Assembly (NCBI GenBank): GCA_017165825.1
Contig: CM029369.1
Location: 3,733,985 to 3,797,984 of the forward strand
DNA length: 64,000 bases
Reading direction: 5' to 3'
Source of the DNA: Hepsetus odoe
Taxonomy: Eukaryota > Chordata > Actinopteri > Characiformes > Hepsetidae
This document shows, in pieces, positions 13,201-22,128 of the stretch. Position numbers and translations under genes: made by a program. The notes beneath the pieces are model-generated. The model worked only from the letters and a program-made list of their open reading frames with translations, had not been told where the DNA came from and ran no database searches. Within the stretch, counting starts at the first letter, position 1; every line of letters starts with the position of its first letter.

Positions 13201-16200
13201 CACAATGAAAAACATCTTCTGTTTTTAACCCACACACACCGCGCAGCAGTGGGCAGTCATATCCAGCACCCGGGGAGCAGTGGTGGGGACGGTACCTTGC
13301 TCAAGGCACGCATGCATGCTGGTCTGGGATTAAAATCAAAGGCCTTCTGATTCTGAGCTTTGTGCCTAAACATTAGATCACCGCCGACTCTGCAGTGCAT
13401 ACGAAGACCAGGCTAAAATGCTTTATTTAACCTTGTTTTTAAGTTTATATTTTAACTTGAATGATTTTTATAACTACATACGTTTCTAATAGAAATATGT
13501 TGAATTCTCTTGAATGTGAGAATATTATCCAAACCTTATTGGATATAATTTCAGATTTATTTTTTTGTGCAGACATGAGAAATATCTGGCATCGGCCTAC
13601 GGACCACATATCGGTTCATCCCTAGAAATCTCAAATCGCCCGCTTGATATCTAGTTATTAAACTTGATTAAAGCCCAGTTAGACTTGGTATTATTTTAGG
13701 TTCTGCTGTAGCTGGAACTAATGATCAGTTTTTCCTCTTTTTCCCGTTAGTTCTGCTTGCTTAAATGCTCTTGGTTCTGATTCGCCTTCAGAAACTCTTG
13801 GGTTATTTTTTGCGAAACTATTAAGGAATGAAAATTGAGTTTCTGAAAATGATTTGCAACGTTTCTTACTCGTTTTACTACTTCCTGTATTTTTTCATTC
13901 GTTTCCTCCTCGTCTTGGTCCTTCCTTCCGCAGCAACAGGGAATTTAAAATGTATTACTTTTATTATGGTTTCATTTTTACTTTTTATGCCCAAAAGTCA
14001 ACTTTTACAGCAGAAAATTCCCCCCAGATCGCTCTTAAATCGCTGACGTGACGGATTTAAATCTTAGAATTTAGAACTGCCGCCTCCTCCTCCTCCTCCT
14101 CCTTCATCATCTTCTTCTTCTTCTTCTTCTTTCGGCTGCTCCCGTTTAGGAGTCGCCACAGCAGATCAACCATCTCCGTTTCTTCCTGTCATCTGCATCC
14201 TCCTCTTTCAAACAGACCTCCTGCATGTCCTCTCTCATCACGTCCATAATCCTCCTCTTTGGTCTTCCTCTTTCCTGGCAGCTCCATCTTCAACATCCTC
14301 CTCCTGATATATTCCTCGTCTCTCCTCTGGACACGTCCAAACCAACACAACCTCACTTCTCTAACTTTGTCTCTAAAACGTCCAGCCTGATCTGCCCCTC
14401 TAATATACTCGTCTCTAATCCTGTCCATCCTCGTCACACCCAACGAACATCTCAGCATCTTTAACTCCAACACCTCCAGCTCCGCCTCCTGCTTTTTCAA
14501 CAGCCACCGTCTCCAACCTGCACTCTCTTCTTCACCTCTGTTCCACACTCGCCGTTACTCTGAACTGTTGAAGCACTGCCGAAAGTGTGCAATTTCAGAG
14601 ACGCCCTCCTCGAATAAACCTGAGGCTTTTAAGGGGCTGCGAGACGTTTCCAGCATGTATGGAGGTTTGAAGAGCACCTGTTGTCTGGAGCCTGATTAGT
14701 AAAGACTCTGTTCTAAAAACCCCGCAGACAGACGAGCTATTATTAGTCGCTCTGTCCACACGCCGGATCATTTGTATCGTAGGCCTTGATGGTAAACGCA
14801 CATAAAGGCCAAGTAGCATCACGTAGCATTCAGTCGATTATTTGTCCAAAGAAATGTTGTCCATTTGAACGTTTCCGCTGGAGAAGCCTCCTGAGCTGGT
14901 ATTTGTAGCGCGTGCTGAACGAAGTCCTTTCTCCTCAGAGCACGTACGATTACGGGCGGCAGCTGCTCCAGGCCACGGTGGTGCTCTGCCAGTCTCTGCG
15001 CTGCACCACGCGATCCTCCGGGGACACGCTGCCCAGGCTCAACCGCGTGTGGAAGCAGTTCACCGTCACCGCCGACGAAAGGCAGAACCGGCTGGACATG
15101 GCCAGCACCTTCCACACGGCTGCGGAGAGGGTGGGTGCAGCGAAGACACACGAGTGTGAATGGGTTTGGGGGGGGGGGGGATAAGACTTTTGATGAAACC
15201 TTAACGGCAAGAAATGTGATGCGACTTAAGTTAGAGCAAAAAAGTGAAAGCGAAAGTGAATGTCATTGTGAAACGGAGCACCTTCTGTAATTAACACACA
15301 CCGTGCAGCAGTGATGGGGACGGTACCTTGCACATTCGGAGCAACCTACTGGTCAGGGATTCAAACCCATGAACTTCTGATCCTGGGTCCCTAAACACTA
15401 GACCACCGCTACCCCTTCAATATGTGCCCATTCAGAATAACTTCAATAAAAACTTCCCGAGTTTCCTTTTATTCTGTTTGTTTTTTTGTTTTTTTTCTTC
15501 TTAGGCAGATTGGAACATAAGATCTCTCAAATCTCAGAATTAAAAGGGAGTTCAGATGTAAGCCGGTAATTTGATGGCTCACACGGATCATGATTTGGTT
15601 TCGTGATTAGTGGCTTCATTTAAGAAGAGTCACGTAGAACCAAGACTATAAGATTTATTCTAAATTCCGCTTTAAGTGTAAAATATTTGTGAAAATTTTA
15701 GGATTTTCTTTTTTCTTTTTTCTATTTTGTTCATGGATTGGAAGCCAGCGTCTCATAAACCCAGTAACTGCTTTACTTCAGTGAAGTCAAAGTGAGGACT
15801 GATTTGGTATCTGATATTCACAAGATATTCACGTAAATCACCAAATCAGGAGCCGTGAAAAAGCTGGGAAAGGATCCGGCACGCAGTCCGTTTGCAGGAA
15901 TGAAATAAACCAGGCCGTTTTAATTTTTAGCCTTTTCACCTTCTGATATTTGTGTTCCTGTGGTGCAGGTCTGAGTACAGCTCTGAGTGTCCCCTCTCTC
16001 CGTCTCTCTCTAGGTTCTGAAGGACAGTCCAGAGCAGGCAGAGCTGGTGGACGTGGACGTGTTTGAGGAGGTGGAGACGGTGGGGAAAGCTCTGCTGGAC
16101 AGGCTCACTGTGCCGGTCATTTTTCCGGACGGGTAAGGGTGCAGGACGAAACCGGGGGGACGTTTTTGATAAATGATCAGGATTCATTGGATAAGAGCTG

Positions 16201-18701
16201 AGGGACAGGTGGAAGAGTGACGGGTTCAGAAAAACATCTCAAACGTTCTCAAACCGCTTCACCAATAAGAAATCAGGACGGTCAGGGTTCATTTCTGTGA
16301 TAATCCCACTCTGTTTGCTGTGGTCGAGGTCTGTCTGTTCTCGTTCTACGTACGCGCCACGTTACGTCCTTGAGGTTTCGTCTTTATGATGTTTGCCTAA
16401 AATCAGGTTCTACCTTGTGAAGAAGACCTGGTATGTTACGGATGCTAAGAATGACAGAAAGAGAAATATTTTCAGGATCAGATTTAAGATTGTCAGCATA
16501 GTAATAGATATATTAAAAAGCAATCGAAGTGTCAGTTAAGACTTCCTGGAAGGAGAGCTTCACAGGCGTCCTTTTTTGCTCTGAATGAGGCTTCTGGGAA
16601 ACACTAGGCATGAAAATGAGCAGCAGTGAAGAAGAGAACAGAGAAACTCGAAAGCTTTTCAGAAAGGTGGACGCCGGCCCTTTAAAAGGAAGAGCCCTGC
16701 AGGCTCACGAGCAGCTCTGGAGCCACAGCTTTACATTTCCGTTTTCTTTTCTGCACTCGGCCGCAGGCTCCTATTCAGAGCTACTTAAAGTTGAATCGGG
16801 CGTCGACTGAAAAAGAGGGCGAGGAGTTTGTCACCTTGCTAACATCAAGGTGTGTCTCGAGTTTTCTTCTCCTTCCAAAAAGTACATATACTGCTTTCGT
16901 TACAAATCAAAATGAAAATAATGGCTGGTAGTTCACAGAAATCAGATATTCAGCATCTCCAGTGACCCGAATGTTGTCTGTACAGATTTGTCCACGTGGT
17001 TCATTCAGTCAGTCGTGGTTTCGCTCTTTCGCCACCATGTTTTGCATCGTTGAGACGTGGAGGAGATCGTTATGTGGCACAGCTGAGGGGTAATTAAAAC
17101 CCTGGCTGCTTTCTCAGCTCGTCTGCGTTTTTGTGTCGAGTGTTTTCATCTTCCTCCTTATAGATTCTCTAAGGGGTTCAGATCAGGCAAGCTGGCTGGC
17201 TGGTCGAGCACTGCAGTATCATGGTCAGCAGATCGTTGGCAGGTTTGGCAGGGCAGGCAGATGGTAAGTCCTGCTGGAAAAGCAAATCAGCATTTCCATT
17301 AAGCCTGTCAGCAGATGGAAGGGCTTTTAAATCTCCTGGTAGACGCTGCGTTGACTTTGGACTTGATGAGATGCGGTGGACCAACACCGGCAGAGGACAG
17401 TTCAGATCATCACAAACTGCAGAAAGTTAAAAGTGAAGTGAAAGTGGCAAACTGTCATTGTGAACCACAGCGAAATGCAGCATTTAACCCACGCACACGT
17501 GCAGCAGGGCTATTGAAAGTGCCCGGGGAGCAGTGATGGGGATGGTACCTTGCACAAGGGGACCTCAGGGCAACCTATTGTTCTTAGATTCAACCCATAA
17601 CCATTCAATTCTGAAAACTTACTGGACGTACTGGGCAGCGGTGGGCTAGTGGTGAGGGCGTCGCCCCTGATCGGAAGATTGTTGGTTCGACTCCCTAATC
17701 AGTTGGTTGCCCTGAGGTACCCTTGAGAAAGATAGCGTTTCCGTCACTGCTCCCCGGGCGCTTTCACTTGCCGCCCCCTACTACACGTGTGTGTGTGAAA
17801 CGCAGACATTGAATATTTGTCGTGCTGTGCTGCGTTTCACAATGACGAGGGTAGTCACTTTCACTTTCAAGCACCTTGATTCTGTTCCTCTCAACTCTTT
17901 AGTGTAGTACCTCGGGTCTTTGGACCACTGAATAAAAGAATGGTTTTCTTCTCAGCCTAAGTAAGACCTTTATGATGTCTCTGGATCCAGGAGTGCCTTG
18001 ATCTTAGGAACGCGAACTGAAGATCTGTGTGGTGGCTCTGGATTCACCGACACCAGCTTCAGTGAAGTTCTTAAATAGTCTTTTCTGGACATCCTCTCCA
18101 GGCTGCAGTCATGCCTGTTACTCGTGCACCTTTCCCTTCCAGCCAGCATTCGCTGGCCTATTGGTTGGGCATAAATAATCAGAAGGTCGTGGGTTTGTGT
18201 CCCAGACCAGTAGGACCGTTGTGGGTGTGTGCTGTGTTCACAATGACGGTCACTTTCACTTCACTCTGGCCCATCCTGCTTCGGAGGGTGTCCGTAAGTT
18301 TCTTCTGTACAGTATTTATATTGTTTGAGCATATTCTAATAATCCGAGACATAATTATCAAAATTAAACGAGAAAAATCTTCACGCGTTTTAATTTTCAT
18401 GTAGCGATTCTAGAACGTTTCACATGTTCACTCTCTCCTGGAAACTGTTACACACTTTCTTTGATATTCCGATGTTATGGGATGTAACATCAACTGCATT
18501 CCTTCTTTCTGCTCCTCTCCTTTACCCACAACACCCCGCTACAGGACCGAGCAGTTCTTCGGCAGCCCTGGTGAGATGGCGTCCTCGGCCGAGAACATCC
18601 GGGACAAGATGAAGCTGGTGGAGGACAAGAAGCTGCAGCAGGAGGAGGCGGAGCAGCTTCAGGAAGAAGCGGCTCTGGAGGCCGAACCCGATGAGAGTTA
18701 A
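944..18701 (+). CDS. sestd1: SESTD1, last 13 coding exons (5' end outside window)
   Basis: Spliced from 13 exons (944-1057, 1237-1331, 2978-3033, 4267-4493, 6878-7000, 10308-10502, 11355-11469, 11958-12117, 12769-12850, 12970-13092, 14939-15130, 16014-16132, 18545-18701); every junction is GT-AG and keeps one frame to TAA at 18699-18701. The 585 residues contain the C-terminal part of a CRAL-TRIO/SEC14 domain (about 1-45), a linker with a seven-glycine run, three spectrin repeats (about 165-270, 271-389, 390-494) and a charged C-terminal tail. Adding ~111 missing N-terminal residues gives ~696, the length known for SESTD1, and places the repeats where the family has them. Known roles of the family: cytosolic phosphoinositide binding, partner of TRPC4/5 channels, and a link with Dact1 in planar-polarity and Wnt signalling. 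Identification rests on recognition of the protein and on CCDC141 lying next to it. Confidence 0.93.
1070..1172 (+). repeat. SINE family A, internal fragment
   Basis: Begins 12 bases after the w1 donor. It holds only the central core (GGTACCGTCCCCATCACTGC) and part of the tail, with the tRNA-like head missing. Confidence 0.6.
1237..1331 (+). CDS. sestd1: SESTD1 exon w2
   Basis: 95 nt, phase 0 to 2, acceptor TTTGTCCAG, donor AG|GTATTT. It begins VFEKFTKESTSLLDELAV and carries an acidic/basic helix that leaves the SEC14 domain. The split AG codon is completed by the first base of w3. Confidence 0.9.
1332..2977. other. SESTD1 intron, mostly unique sequence
   Basis: Apart from one SINE A copy (2204-2437) and an A-rich stretch near 2606-2620 I see no gene, RNA or conserved element. 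Stretches that look open on either strand lack splice-compatible coding character. Confidence 0.6.
2204..2437 (+). repeat. SINE family A, near full length
   Basis: A tRNA-like head starts GGGGCAGCGGTGGTCTAGTG (A box) with B box GGTTCGATTCC. It continues through the core GAGGTACCCTTGAGCAAGG to a tail ending CACTTTCACTTTCA. This is one of the best copies for defining the family. Confidence 0.85.
2978..3033 (+). CDS. sestd1: SESTD1 exon w3 (short linker exon)
   Basis: 56 nt, phase 2 to 1, after acceptor TCCCAACAG and before GTAAGT. It codes a Ser/Pro/Asp-rich linker (SGSDALPSFDPEAVLQT) between the SEC14 domain and the spectrin repeats. It is too short to stand out alone, but it is required because it restores the frame between w2 and w4. 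Confidence 0.88.
3050..3290. repeat. Degenerate dispersed fish repeat with short CA run
   Basis: Holds 'TCACAAAGCGCTGAAC' and 'CACCAGTCCATCACAGGGC'-like segments typical of dispersed fish repeats, plus CACACACACACA at about 3165-3178. A related segment lies at 49705-49775. Confidence 0.4.
3400..3424. repeat. (GT)n microsatellite
   Basis: About twelve GT units in the intron before w4. Confidence 0.9.
3533..3683 (+). repeat. SINE family A, deleted copy
   Basis: The first part of the head is missing. The core is present, and the tail stops near 3683 at the 'AGAGGATGAATAT' segment without the CACTTTCAC end. Confidence 0.7.
4232..4266 (+). promoter_or_regulatory. (TC)n tract acting as polypyrimidine tract of w4 acceptor
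   Basis: An almost pure TC array runs straight into the AG at 4265-4266 with no other sequence between. A length-variable microsatellite is therefore the splice polypyrimidine tract of a core SESTD1 exon. Confidence 0.8.
4267..4493 (+). CDS. sestd1: SESTD1 exon w4: glycine linker and first helix
   Basis: 227 nt, phase 1 to 0. It begins HELLSELQQRRFNGSE, passes a run of seven glycines coded by a G-rich stretch (about 4317-4340), then LLAQPQVMKLLDSLREQY and a basic helix ending EIQTKVMQ. The acceptor is set by the TC array; the donor is GTAACA. The glycine run in the linker may vary in length. Confidence 0.92.
4515..4980 (+). mobile_element. Dispersed element with internal 69-bp tandem repeat (copy 1)
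   Basis: Two full 69-bp units and partial ones lie at about 4520-4690 (units start at 4550, 4619 and 4688). They are followed by a unique tail (TTTGATAGTTCTGTGTTGG...) that reappears after the array at 47236. The right end, ACTTTTGCACGGTACTGTA at 4959-4977, resembles the Tc1-like terminus at 30571-30590, so this is probably a non-autonomous Tc1-type element. Confidence 0.6.
4981..6690. other. SESTD1 intron without recognised features
   Basis: AT-moderate sequence. I find no exon with plausible splice sites, no SINE and no tandem array here. Confidence 0.5.
6700..6775 (-). repeat. Fragment of the 69-bp-unit element
   Basis: Contains the reverse complement of one unit: 'GAGAGACAAAAAC', then 'GTCCTTCAGGAAGATCTGG', then 'AGAACTGTTCC'. 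It is a single degenerate unit 110 bases before exon w5. Confidence 0.55.
6851..6877 (+). promoter_or_regulatory. (GT)n array abutting w5 acceptor
   Basis: Ten GT units are followed by only TATGCAG before the exon starts. The normal pyrimidine tract is replaced by a UG repeat. UG repeats are known binding sites for CELF and TDP-43 type splicing factors. Confidence 0.65.
6878..7000 (+). CDS. sestd1: SESTD1 exon w5: spectrin repeat 1, first part
   Basis: Forty-one codons, phase 0 to 0, donor GTAAGT. It starts VVNWLEGPGTDQL, passes GIGDSIRASQALQLKHEEI and ends ESQHS. The same 41-codon exon type with 'xxW(L/F)' at the start and 'LxxKHxxxE' near the end recurs at 12970-13092 and in CCDC141. Confidence 0.93.
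7125..7366 (-). repeat. SINE family A copy
   Basis: The tail (GTGAAAGTGAAAGTGACT) is at the left, the core near 7255-7300 and a decayed head at the right. Confidence 0.8.
7370..9845. other. SESTD1 intron; pyrimidine-rich block 8235-8715
   Basis: The first kilobase is unique-looking intron. Positions 8235-8715 are strongly CT-biased. The part 8258-8372 matches 4106-4240 (shared CTTTCTCCCC, CTGAGT, GGCAGTT and TGCTTTCTTTC motifs in order), so the block upstream of exon w4 has a second copy here. No exon follows this copy. Confidence 0.5.
9848..10042 (+). repeat. SINE family A copy, decayed
   Basis: Head from TTTAGGGACTAGGCCCC, core GAGGTGCCCTTGAGCAAGG, tail broken before the CACTTTCAC end. 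Confidence 0.7.
10308..10502 (+). CDS. sestd1: SESTD1 exon w6: spectrin repeat 1, second part
   Basis: Sixty-five codons, phase 0 to 0, acceptor CTCTCCTGCAG, donor GTACGT. It starts EWFAVYVELNQQMAALL, has LELKALQQQLSDVCYRQ and ends HEFHSTAQD. With w5 it makes 106 residues, exactly one spectrin repeat. Confidence 0.94.
10503..11354. other. SESTD1 intron, nothing recognised
   Basis: AT-rich intron without repeats or coding signals that I can support. Confidence 0.5.
11355..11469 (+). CDS. sestd1: SESTD1 exon w7: spectrin repeat 2, start
   Basis: 115 nt, phase 0 to 1, acceptor TTTTCCCAG, donor G|GTAGGA. It codes LSQQLDGLLGMLCADV to HLEEKLKSV, an amphipathic helix with a loop rich in Ala and Asp. 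Confidence 0.92.
11510..11873 (-). mobile_element. 3' fragment of LINE family L (RT C-terminal region)
   Basis: The reverse strand codes pieces such as VVRPAVLYGLETVAL, the region just after the reverse transcriptase core in a fish LINE that recurs throughout the window. It is 5' truncated and frame-broken. Confidence 0.7.
11958..12117 (+). CDS. sestd1: SESTD1 exon w8: spectrin repeat 2, middle
   Basis: 160 nt, phase 1 to 2, acceptor GCGTTTCAG, donor AG|GTTTGT. It codes GALQSLREKGQVLLDQISN, then SSWFYGKEMQIENKENVDHI, ending QLRKQ. The conserved 'LxxxGxxLLDQIS' helix is typical of spectrin repeats in this family. Confidence 0.93.
12390..12614. repeat. Intronic duplicate, copy 1 (pairs with 15542-15794)
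   Basis: Shares, in order and spacing, AAAAGGG, GGCTCAC, GGATCATGATTTG, AGATTTATTCTAA and 'TACTTCAGTGAxGTCAAAGTG' with 15542-15794 in the same orientation. The copies are too diverged to be recent. Confidence 0.75.
12769..12850 (+). CDS. sestd1: SESTD1 exon w9: spectrin repeat 2, end
   Basis: 82 nt, phase 2 to 0, acceptor ACTTTAAAG, donor GTTAGT. It codes CEDMVDVRRLKMLQMVQL and FKCEEDASQ and completes the 119-residue second repeat with its linker. Confidence 0.9.
12970..13092 (+). CDS. sestd1: SESTD1 exon w10: spectrin repeat 3, first part
   Basis: Forty-one codons, phase 0 to 0, acceptor CTCTGACAG, donor GTTACT. It begins AVEWLSELLDALLKTHIRLG and ends EKHRKFVDVAQ, the same exon length and phase as w5. 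Confidence 0.93.
13190..13387 (-). repeat. SINE family A copy, decayed
   Basis: Reversed core (GGGGACGGTACCTTGCTCAAG) at about 13287-13307 and a head ending ATTAGATCACCGCCG. Confidence 0.7.
13390..14087. other. SESTD1 intron, nothing recognised
   Basis: AT-rich, with no supported features. Confidence 0.5.
14088..14565 (-). mobile_element. 3' fragment of LINE family L
   Basis: The reverse strand codes LELKMLRCSLGVTRMDRIRD, then EYIRGADQAGRFRDKVREVR and LCWFGRVQRRDEEYIRRRML, the long C-terminal tail of the family. The 3' end (CGGCTGCTCCCGTTTAGG on +) is preceded by a (TTC)n run. Confidence 0.8.
14939..15130 (+). CDS. sestd1: SESTD1 exon w11: spectrin repeat 3, second part
   Basis: Sixty-four codons, phase 0 to 0, acceptor TTTCTCCTCAG, donor GTGGGT. 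It codes STYDYGRQLLQATVVLCQSL, WKQFTVTADERQNRLDMA and a C-terminal FHTAAER. With w10 it forms a 105-residue repeat. Confidence 0.94.
15168..15180. repeat. Poly-G run
   Basis: Thirteen consecutive G, 38 bases after exon w11. Confidence 0.9.
15243..15415 (-). repeat. SINE family A copy with internal deletion
   Basis: The tail GTGAAAGCGAAAGTGAATGTC is at the left. The body between CCGTGCAGCAG and the core is deleted, and the head ends CACCGCTACCCC at the right. Confidence 0.75.
15542..15794. repeat. Intronic duplicate, copy 2
   Basis: Partner of 12390-12614. It is slightly longer because of a TTTTC-rich insertion near 15705-15735. Confidence 0.75.
16014..16132 (+). CDS. sestd1: SESTD1 exon w12
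   Basis: 119 nt, phase 0 to 2, acceptor CTCTCTCTAG, donor GG|GTAAGG. It codes VLKDSPEQAELVDVDVFEEV, then GKALLDRLTVPVIFPD, a helix following spectrin repeat 3. Confidence 0.92.
16133..17427. other. SESTD1 intron, nothing recognised
   Basis: No repeat or exon seen. Short open stretches here have no homologue that I recognise. Confidence 0.5.
17428..17612 (-). repeat. SINE family A copy
   Basis: Tail AAAGTGAAGTGAAAGTGGC at the left, core with GGGGATGGTACCTTGCACAAG, head missing its outer end. Confidence 0.75.
17633..17869 (+). repeat. SINE family A, near full length
   Basis: Head GGGCAGCGGTGGGCTAGTGG, B box GGTTCGACTCC, tail GTAGTCACTTTCACTTTCA. It lies tail-outward, 20 bases from the oppositely oriented copy at 17428-17612. 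Confidence 0.85.
18150..18272 (+). repeat. SINE family A, core deleted
   Basis: The head (GGCCTATTGGTTGGGC) is joined directly to the tail (TTCACAATGACGGTCACTT); the central core is missing. Confidence 0.6.
18545..18701 (+). CDS. sestd1: SESTD1 last coding exon w13 and stop
   Basis: 157 nt, phase 2, acceptor CCCGCTACAG. It codes TEQFFGSPGEMASSAENIRD, then a Lys/Glu/Gln-rich helix KMKLVEDKKLQQEEAEQLQ and an acidic end EAEPDES, stop TAA at 18699-18701. A short acidic C-terminus after a charged helix is characteristic of SESTD1. Confidence 0.94.
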
Positions 18702-20094
18702 TGAAAGCTCTCGCGTCCCGGGAAACTAAAGAGCTGCATTGGGTTTACTTTAAATGTCTACATTTTCACCCGAACGAAAGATATTACATCATCACAGCTT
18801 CGTCTCAGAGTTGAATCGCTTTAGGCAGGAATTGTGTTGATGTAATATGGTTTACATAAACACAAAGTTTGATTTGAATCAAGTCGGTTCAGCGTGATTC
18901 CCTCTAATGTGGGGCCTGGATTTGGGGGATACCTTTCTCGGTCCCAGTACTTCTCGATTCACCCTGATGAGCAGTCCAGCCGTGACTCCGTATTTAGTCT
19001 ACCAAAGCTTAACCATCCGAGCTACCCAAAAACAGTTCCACAGGTTTTCCAAAGCTTCTGCATAACCTGGTGGTTGAGAGTTTGGTTTGAAATGGTTCCG
19101 TATTGAGAGAGCCCTTTTTGTGAACCGGTTCTCTAGAGGGTTCTTTTTGAAGCTGCTCTCATTTGCAGTGCAATAGCTGTAATCAGGAACGTGTCATCAA
19201 CAGAAAAGCGGTTACGCAGAAGGACACGCTCACTAATGTCATGCTTAATACCCAATAATCTCTTGGTTCCAGCTGGGAACCCACTTTTCAGGTTTATTTT
19301 TGGTCAGAAAGCTTTGAGAAAATGGCTCTTAGAGACTCTGATTTCTTCACGGTGATGGTGAATCGAGACGGCTAACAAGTACCGCTTCTATATCACTCGT
19401 CCAAACTCTCCAGTGAACCTAAACGCCTCTTCCGGGTTGCATAATTTTGCTCAATGTGAACTATTACGCAACCTTTTAATGTCATTCAGGGACGTCCTAG
19501 CATGGTTTTCATGGACGTCTTCATGAAAAGCTTTCATACGAATGTTTTAGAACGAAGAGCCGAGGCAGAGAATAGATTCCTCTTCCTTTAGTGAGGGAGC
19601 TTTTAGAAGATCTGGTGCTGTTATCAGTTTTCAAACCTTTAGAAATATTTCATCTCAAACCTCCTCTGAATTTGCATCCAGTCGTATGCAGACGTTTTTG
19701 GAAAAACGGATGGAAATCCCGTGAAAAGCCTCGCGTGCTTCGTGCTCCTGTTGCTTTTAAACCAATACAGCTGAAAGAAAACGAAAGACTCGACGTCTCC
19801 GTCTAGAGCTTTACCTTTGTTGCCTCTCTCAGTCCTGGATGGGTGACTTAGGCTTCCGGAGCACCACTCCAAGCCTATCGAATGTACAGAAAGAAGCATC
19901 ATCTCGAAGCCCCCCGTTTGTACCTGGTGCTGTAGATTTTTAGACGAACTTCCTGATTGACAGTAAGAAATGTACTCTGCGTTTATTCTCCGGCTTTTTC
20001 CTGAGAGCATTACCAAAAGGTTCTCTCTTCTTCCCGTGCCAACACCAGTGCCCTGTTGTAAGAAGGCCTTGACTGAGGCACGATCTGCCAATGG

Positions 20095-20131
<37 letters not shown>

Positions 20132-20650
20132 GAGACAGCAGCAGGCCTTTGATGGGGAGCATGGTGGCGACTATACAGAATTAGGCTTTTTCCACAGCAG
20201 TAGATTCAGCACATCAGGGCTTTATCTCGAGCCGCGTGAAGCAGGTCCGGGAGCTTCAGTAACGCGAAGCTGAAATCGTTTCATCTCGTTTCGATCTAAC
20301 GTGTATGCTGCTTGCGTATTGAGGCATGTCATAACATGAAGCCCATATTTATTGATTTCTTTTTTTACTCTCCATTTATAATTGTATAATGCTTTTGGGC
20401 TTTTCAAGTTTTTAATTACGTATTTTATGATATTTCATGAAAATATGGGGGTCATACTAGCAAAAAAAAGAAAAGAAAAGGGGGAGAAGAAACATGGAGG
20501 AGTGCGAGATGCGAGAGTTTGGCCTAAAATGCTATTTGATTCGCGAATATGATGAACGTTTTCTGCTTTTACTGTCATTCATTTTACAGCGGCTGTACAG
20601 GACGTTTCTAACCCATGAAATAAACTTATTATTAAACCCCAAAGATCTTA
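18702..20650 (+). other. Probable SESTD1 3' UTR and downstream sequence
   Basis: No further coding signal follows the stop. A (GT)n run lies at 20098-20128. The extent of the UTR cannot be fixed from sequence alone. Confidence 0.5.
20098..20128. repeat. (GT)n microsatellite
   Basis: About fifteen GT units downstream of SESTD1. Confidence 0.9.
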
Positions 20651-20651
20651 C

Positions 20652-20970
20652 TGTCTTCTTTCGGCTGCTCCCGTTCAGGGGTCGCCGCAGCACATCATCC
20701 GTCTCCATTTCTTCTGGTCCTCTGCATCTTCCTCCTTCAGACAGACCTCCTGCATGTCCTCTCTCACCACGTCCACAAACCTTCTCTTTGTTCTTCCTCT
20801 CCTCTTTCCTGGCAGCTCCGTCTTCAACATCCTCCTCATCTCTCCTCTGGACACGTCCCAACAAAAACATTTCCAAAATGTCCAACCTGATCTGTCCCTC
20901 TAATATACTCATTTTTAATCTTGTCCATCCTCGTCACACCCAACGAACATCTCAGCATCTTTAACTCGGA
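20652..20970 (-). mobile_element. 3' fragment of LINE family L
   Basis: Starts CTTTCGGCTGCTCCCGTTCAGG on +. The reverse strand gives MSILEGQIRLDILEM and the KERKNKEKVCGRGERGHAGG-type tail. It contains a deletion relative to 14088-14565. Confidence 0.75.
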
Positions 20971-21487
20971 AGTAGCTTTTTTTAATGGTTTACCAGATAA
21001 ATGGGCTTAACTGTGCAGAGCAAGTTTGATTCCTTTACTGGAAAAAGATCAGAAAGTAGTTTTTTTATGCACACATGTTCAGAAATGCAGGTGGTGAGAG
21101 CGCAGTCGGAGGGTGGACAAGGTTTTCTTTTGCGGTATTTGCCTGCTGAAGACGTTTGAATGCCATGTAGAGAGGGAAGCAGTAAAATCTTTCTTTTTTT
21201 CATTGATTGATCTCCTTTGACACACAACCAAGCACGTGGTGATGCATGTTCTCGTCCCAGAGTTCAGTTCTGCTCAGGCTCGTCTACCTGAACAAACAAG
21301 ACTTTACCTGTGGACAAATATACTGCCGTAAAAAGGGCTTCTCGTGCTTTATTCTGCACATGTTGCAGTTTTTCAGTGAATTCTGTAAAACTCTGACTCT
21401 GATTGGAGGAGGCTGTTCGCTTTTCAGCCTTGATATCGTTCAACAAAACCGTCCGCTTTATATTCACGTGCTAAAATATTTTGAATG

Positions 21488-21516
21488 AATAAATGTGTAA
21501 ATATATCAACAATAAA
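21488..21516 (+). terminator. Candidate SESTD1 polyadenylation signals
   Basis: Two AATAAA hexamers (21488-21493, 21511-21516) followed by a GT/T-richer stretch. They would imply a 3' UTR of about 2.8 kb. Other AATAAA-like sites exist, so this is only a candidate. Confidence 0.25.
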
Positions 21517-21856
21517 CACTTAAGTCCTGTGGACCCTCCTTTCTTCCAGTGATGCTCACAGTGAGTGCTCCCCTGTTTTTTGGGGGCACCCTCAGACTGC
21601 GAACTAATCACAGCCCAGTTGAGGACATTTCATTTTCTAATTAAGGAATCCATTTTAATTGAGTAATCAGGACCGCCCTAATGTGATACAATATAAACCT
21701 AATGAGAACATTTACAGTCCCTTTTATTTGCTCTATTATGAAATAATTGGAGAAATTACTTCTTTAATTGATTTTCTTTTTTGGGGTTAGTTTTTTTTAT
21801 TATTTCCCTTCAGTGCAAACATCAGTATCCATCAGACGGGCAGCGTTGGCCGAGTG

Positions 21857-22128
21857 TTTAAAAGTGAAAGTGACTACGCATTTATCCCATGCACACCCTG
21901 CAGCAGGGGCAGCTTCTTAAAGCATCCAGGAAGCTGTGGTGGAGACAGTACCTTCCTTGGGATGCCCTTGGAGCCTATTTTGGGACTCTTCTCCAGGATC
22001 TGAAGGTCATGCGTTTGAAACCCAGACCAGTAGGTTGCCCTCAGGTAACCCTGAGCAAGGCGAGCTTCAGAGGTTGCATTCCGTTGTAGTTCACTGTGCA
22101 GTTTCATGTTAATAGTCACTTTCACTTC
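21857..22128. repeat. Composite of two opposed SINE A pieces
   Basis: Left piece reversed (tail AAAGTGAAAGTGACTACGC at 21860, core near 21935). Right piece forward, from GGATCTGAAGGTCATGCGTTTG through the core to AGTCACTTTCACTTCAC. Confidence 0.6.
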
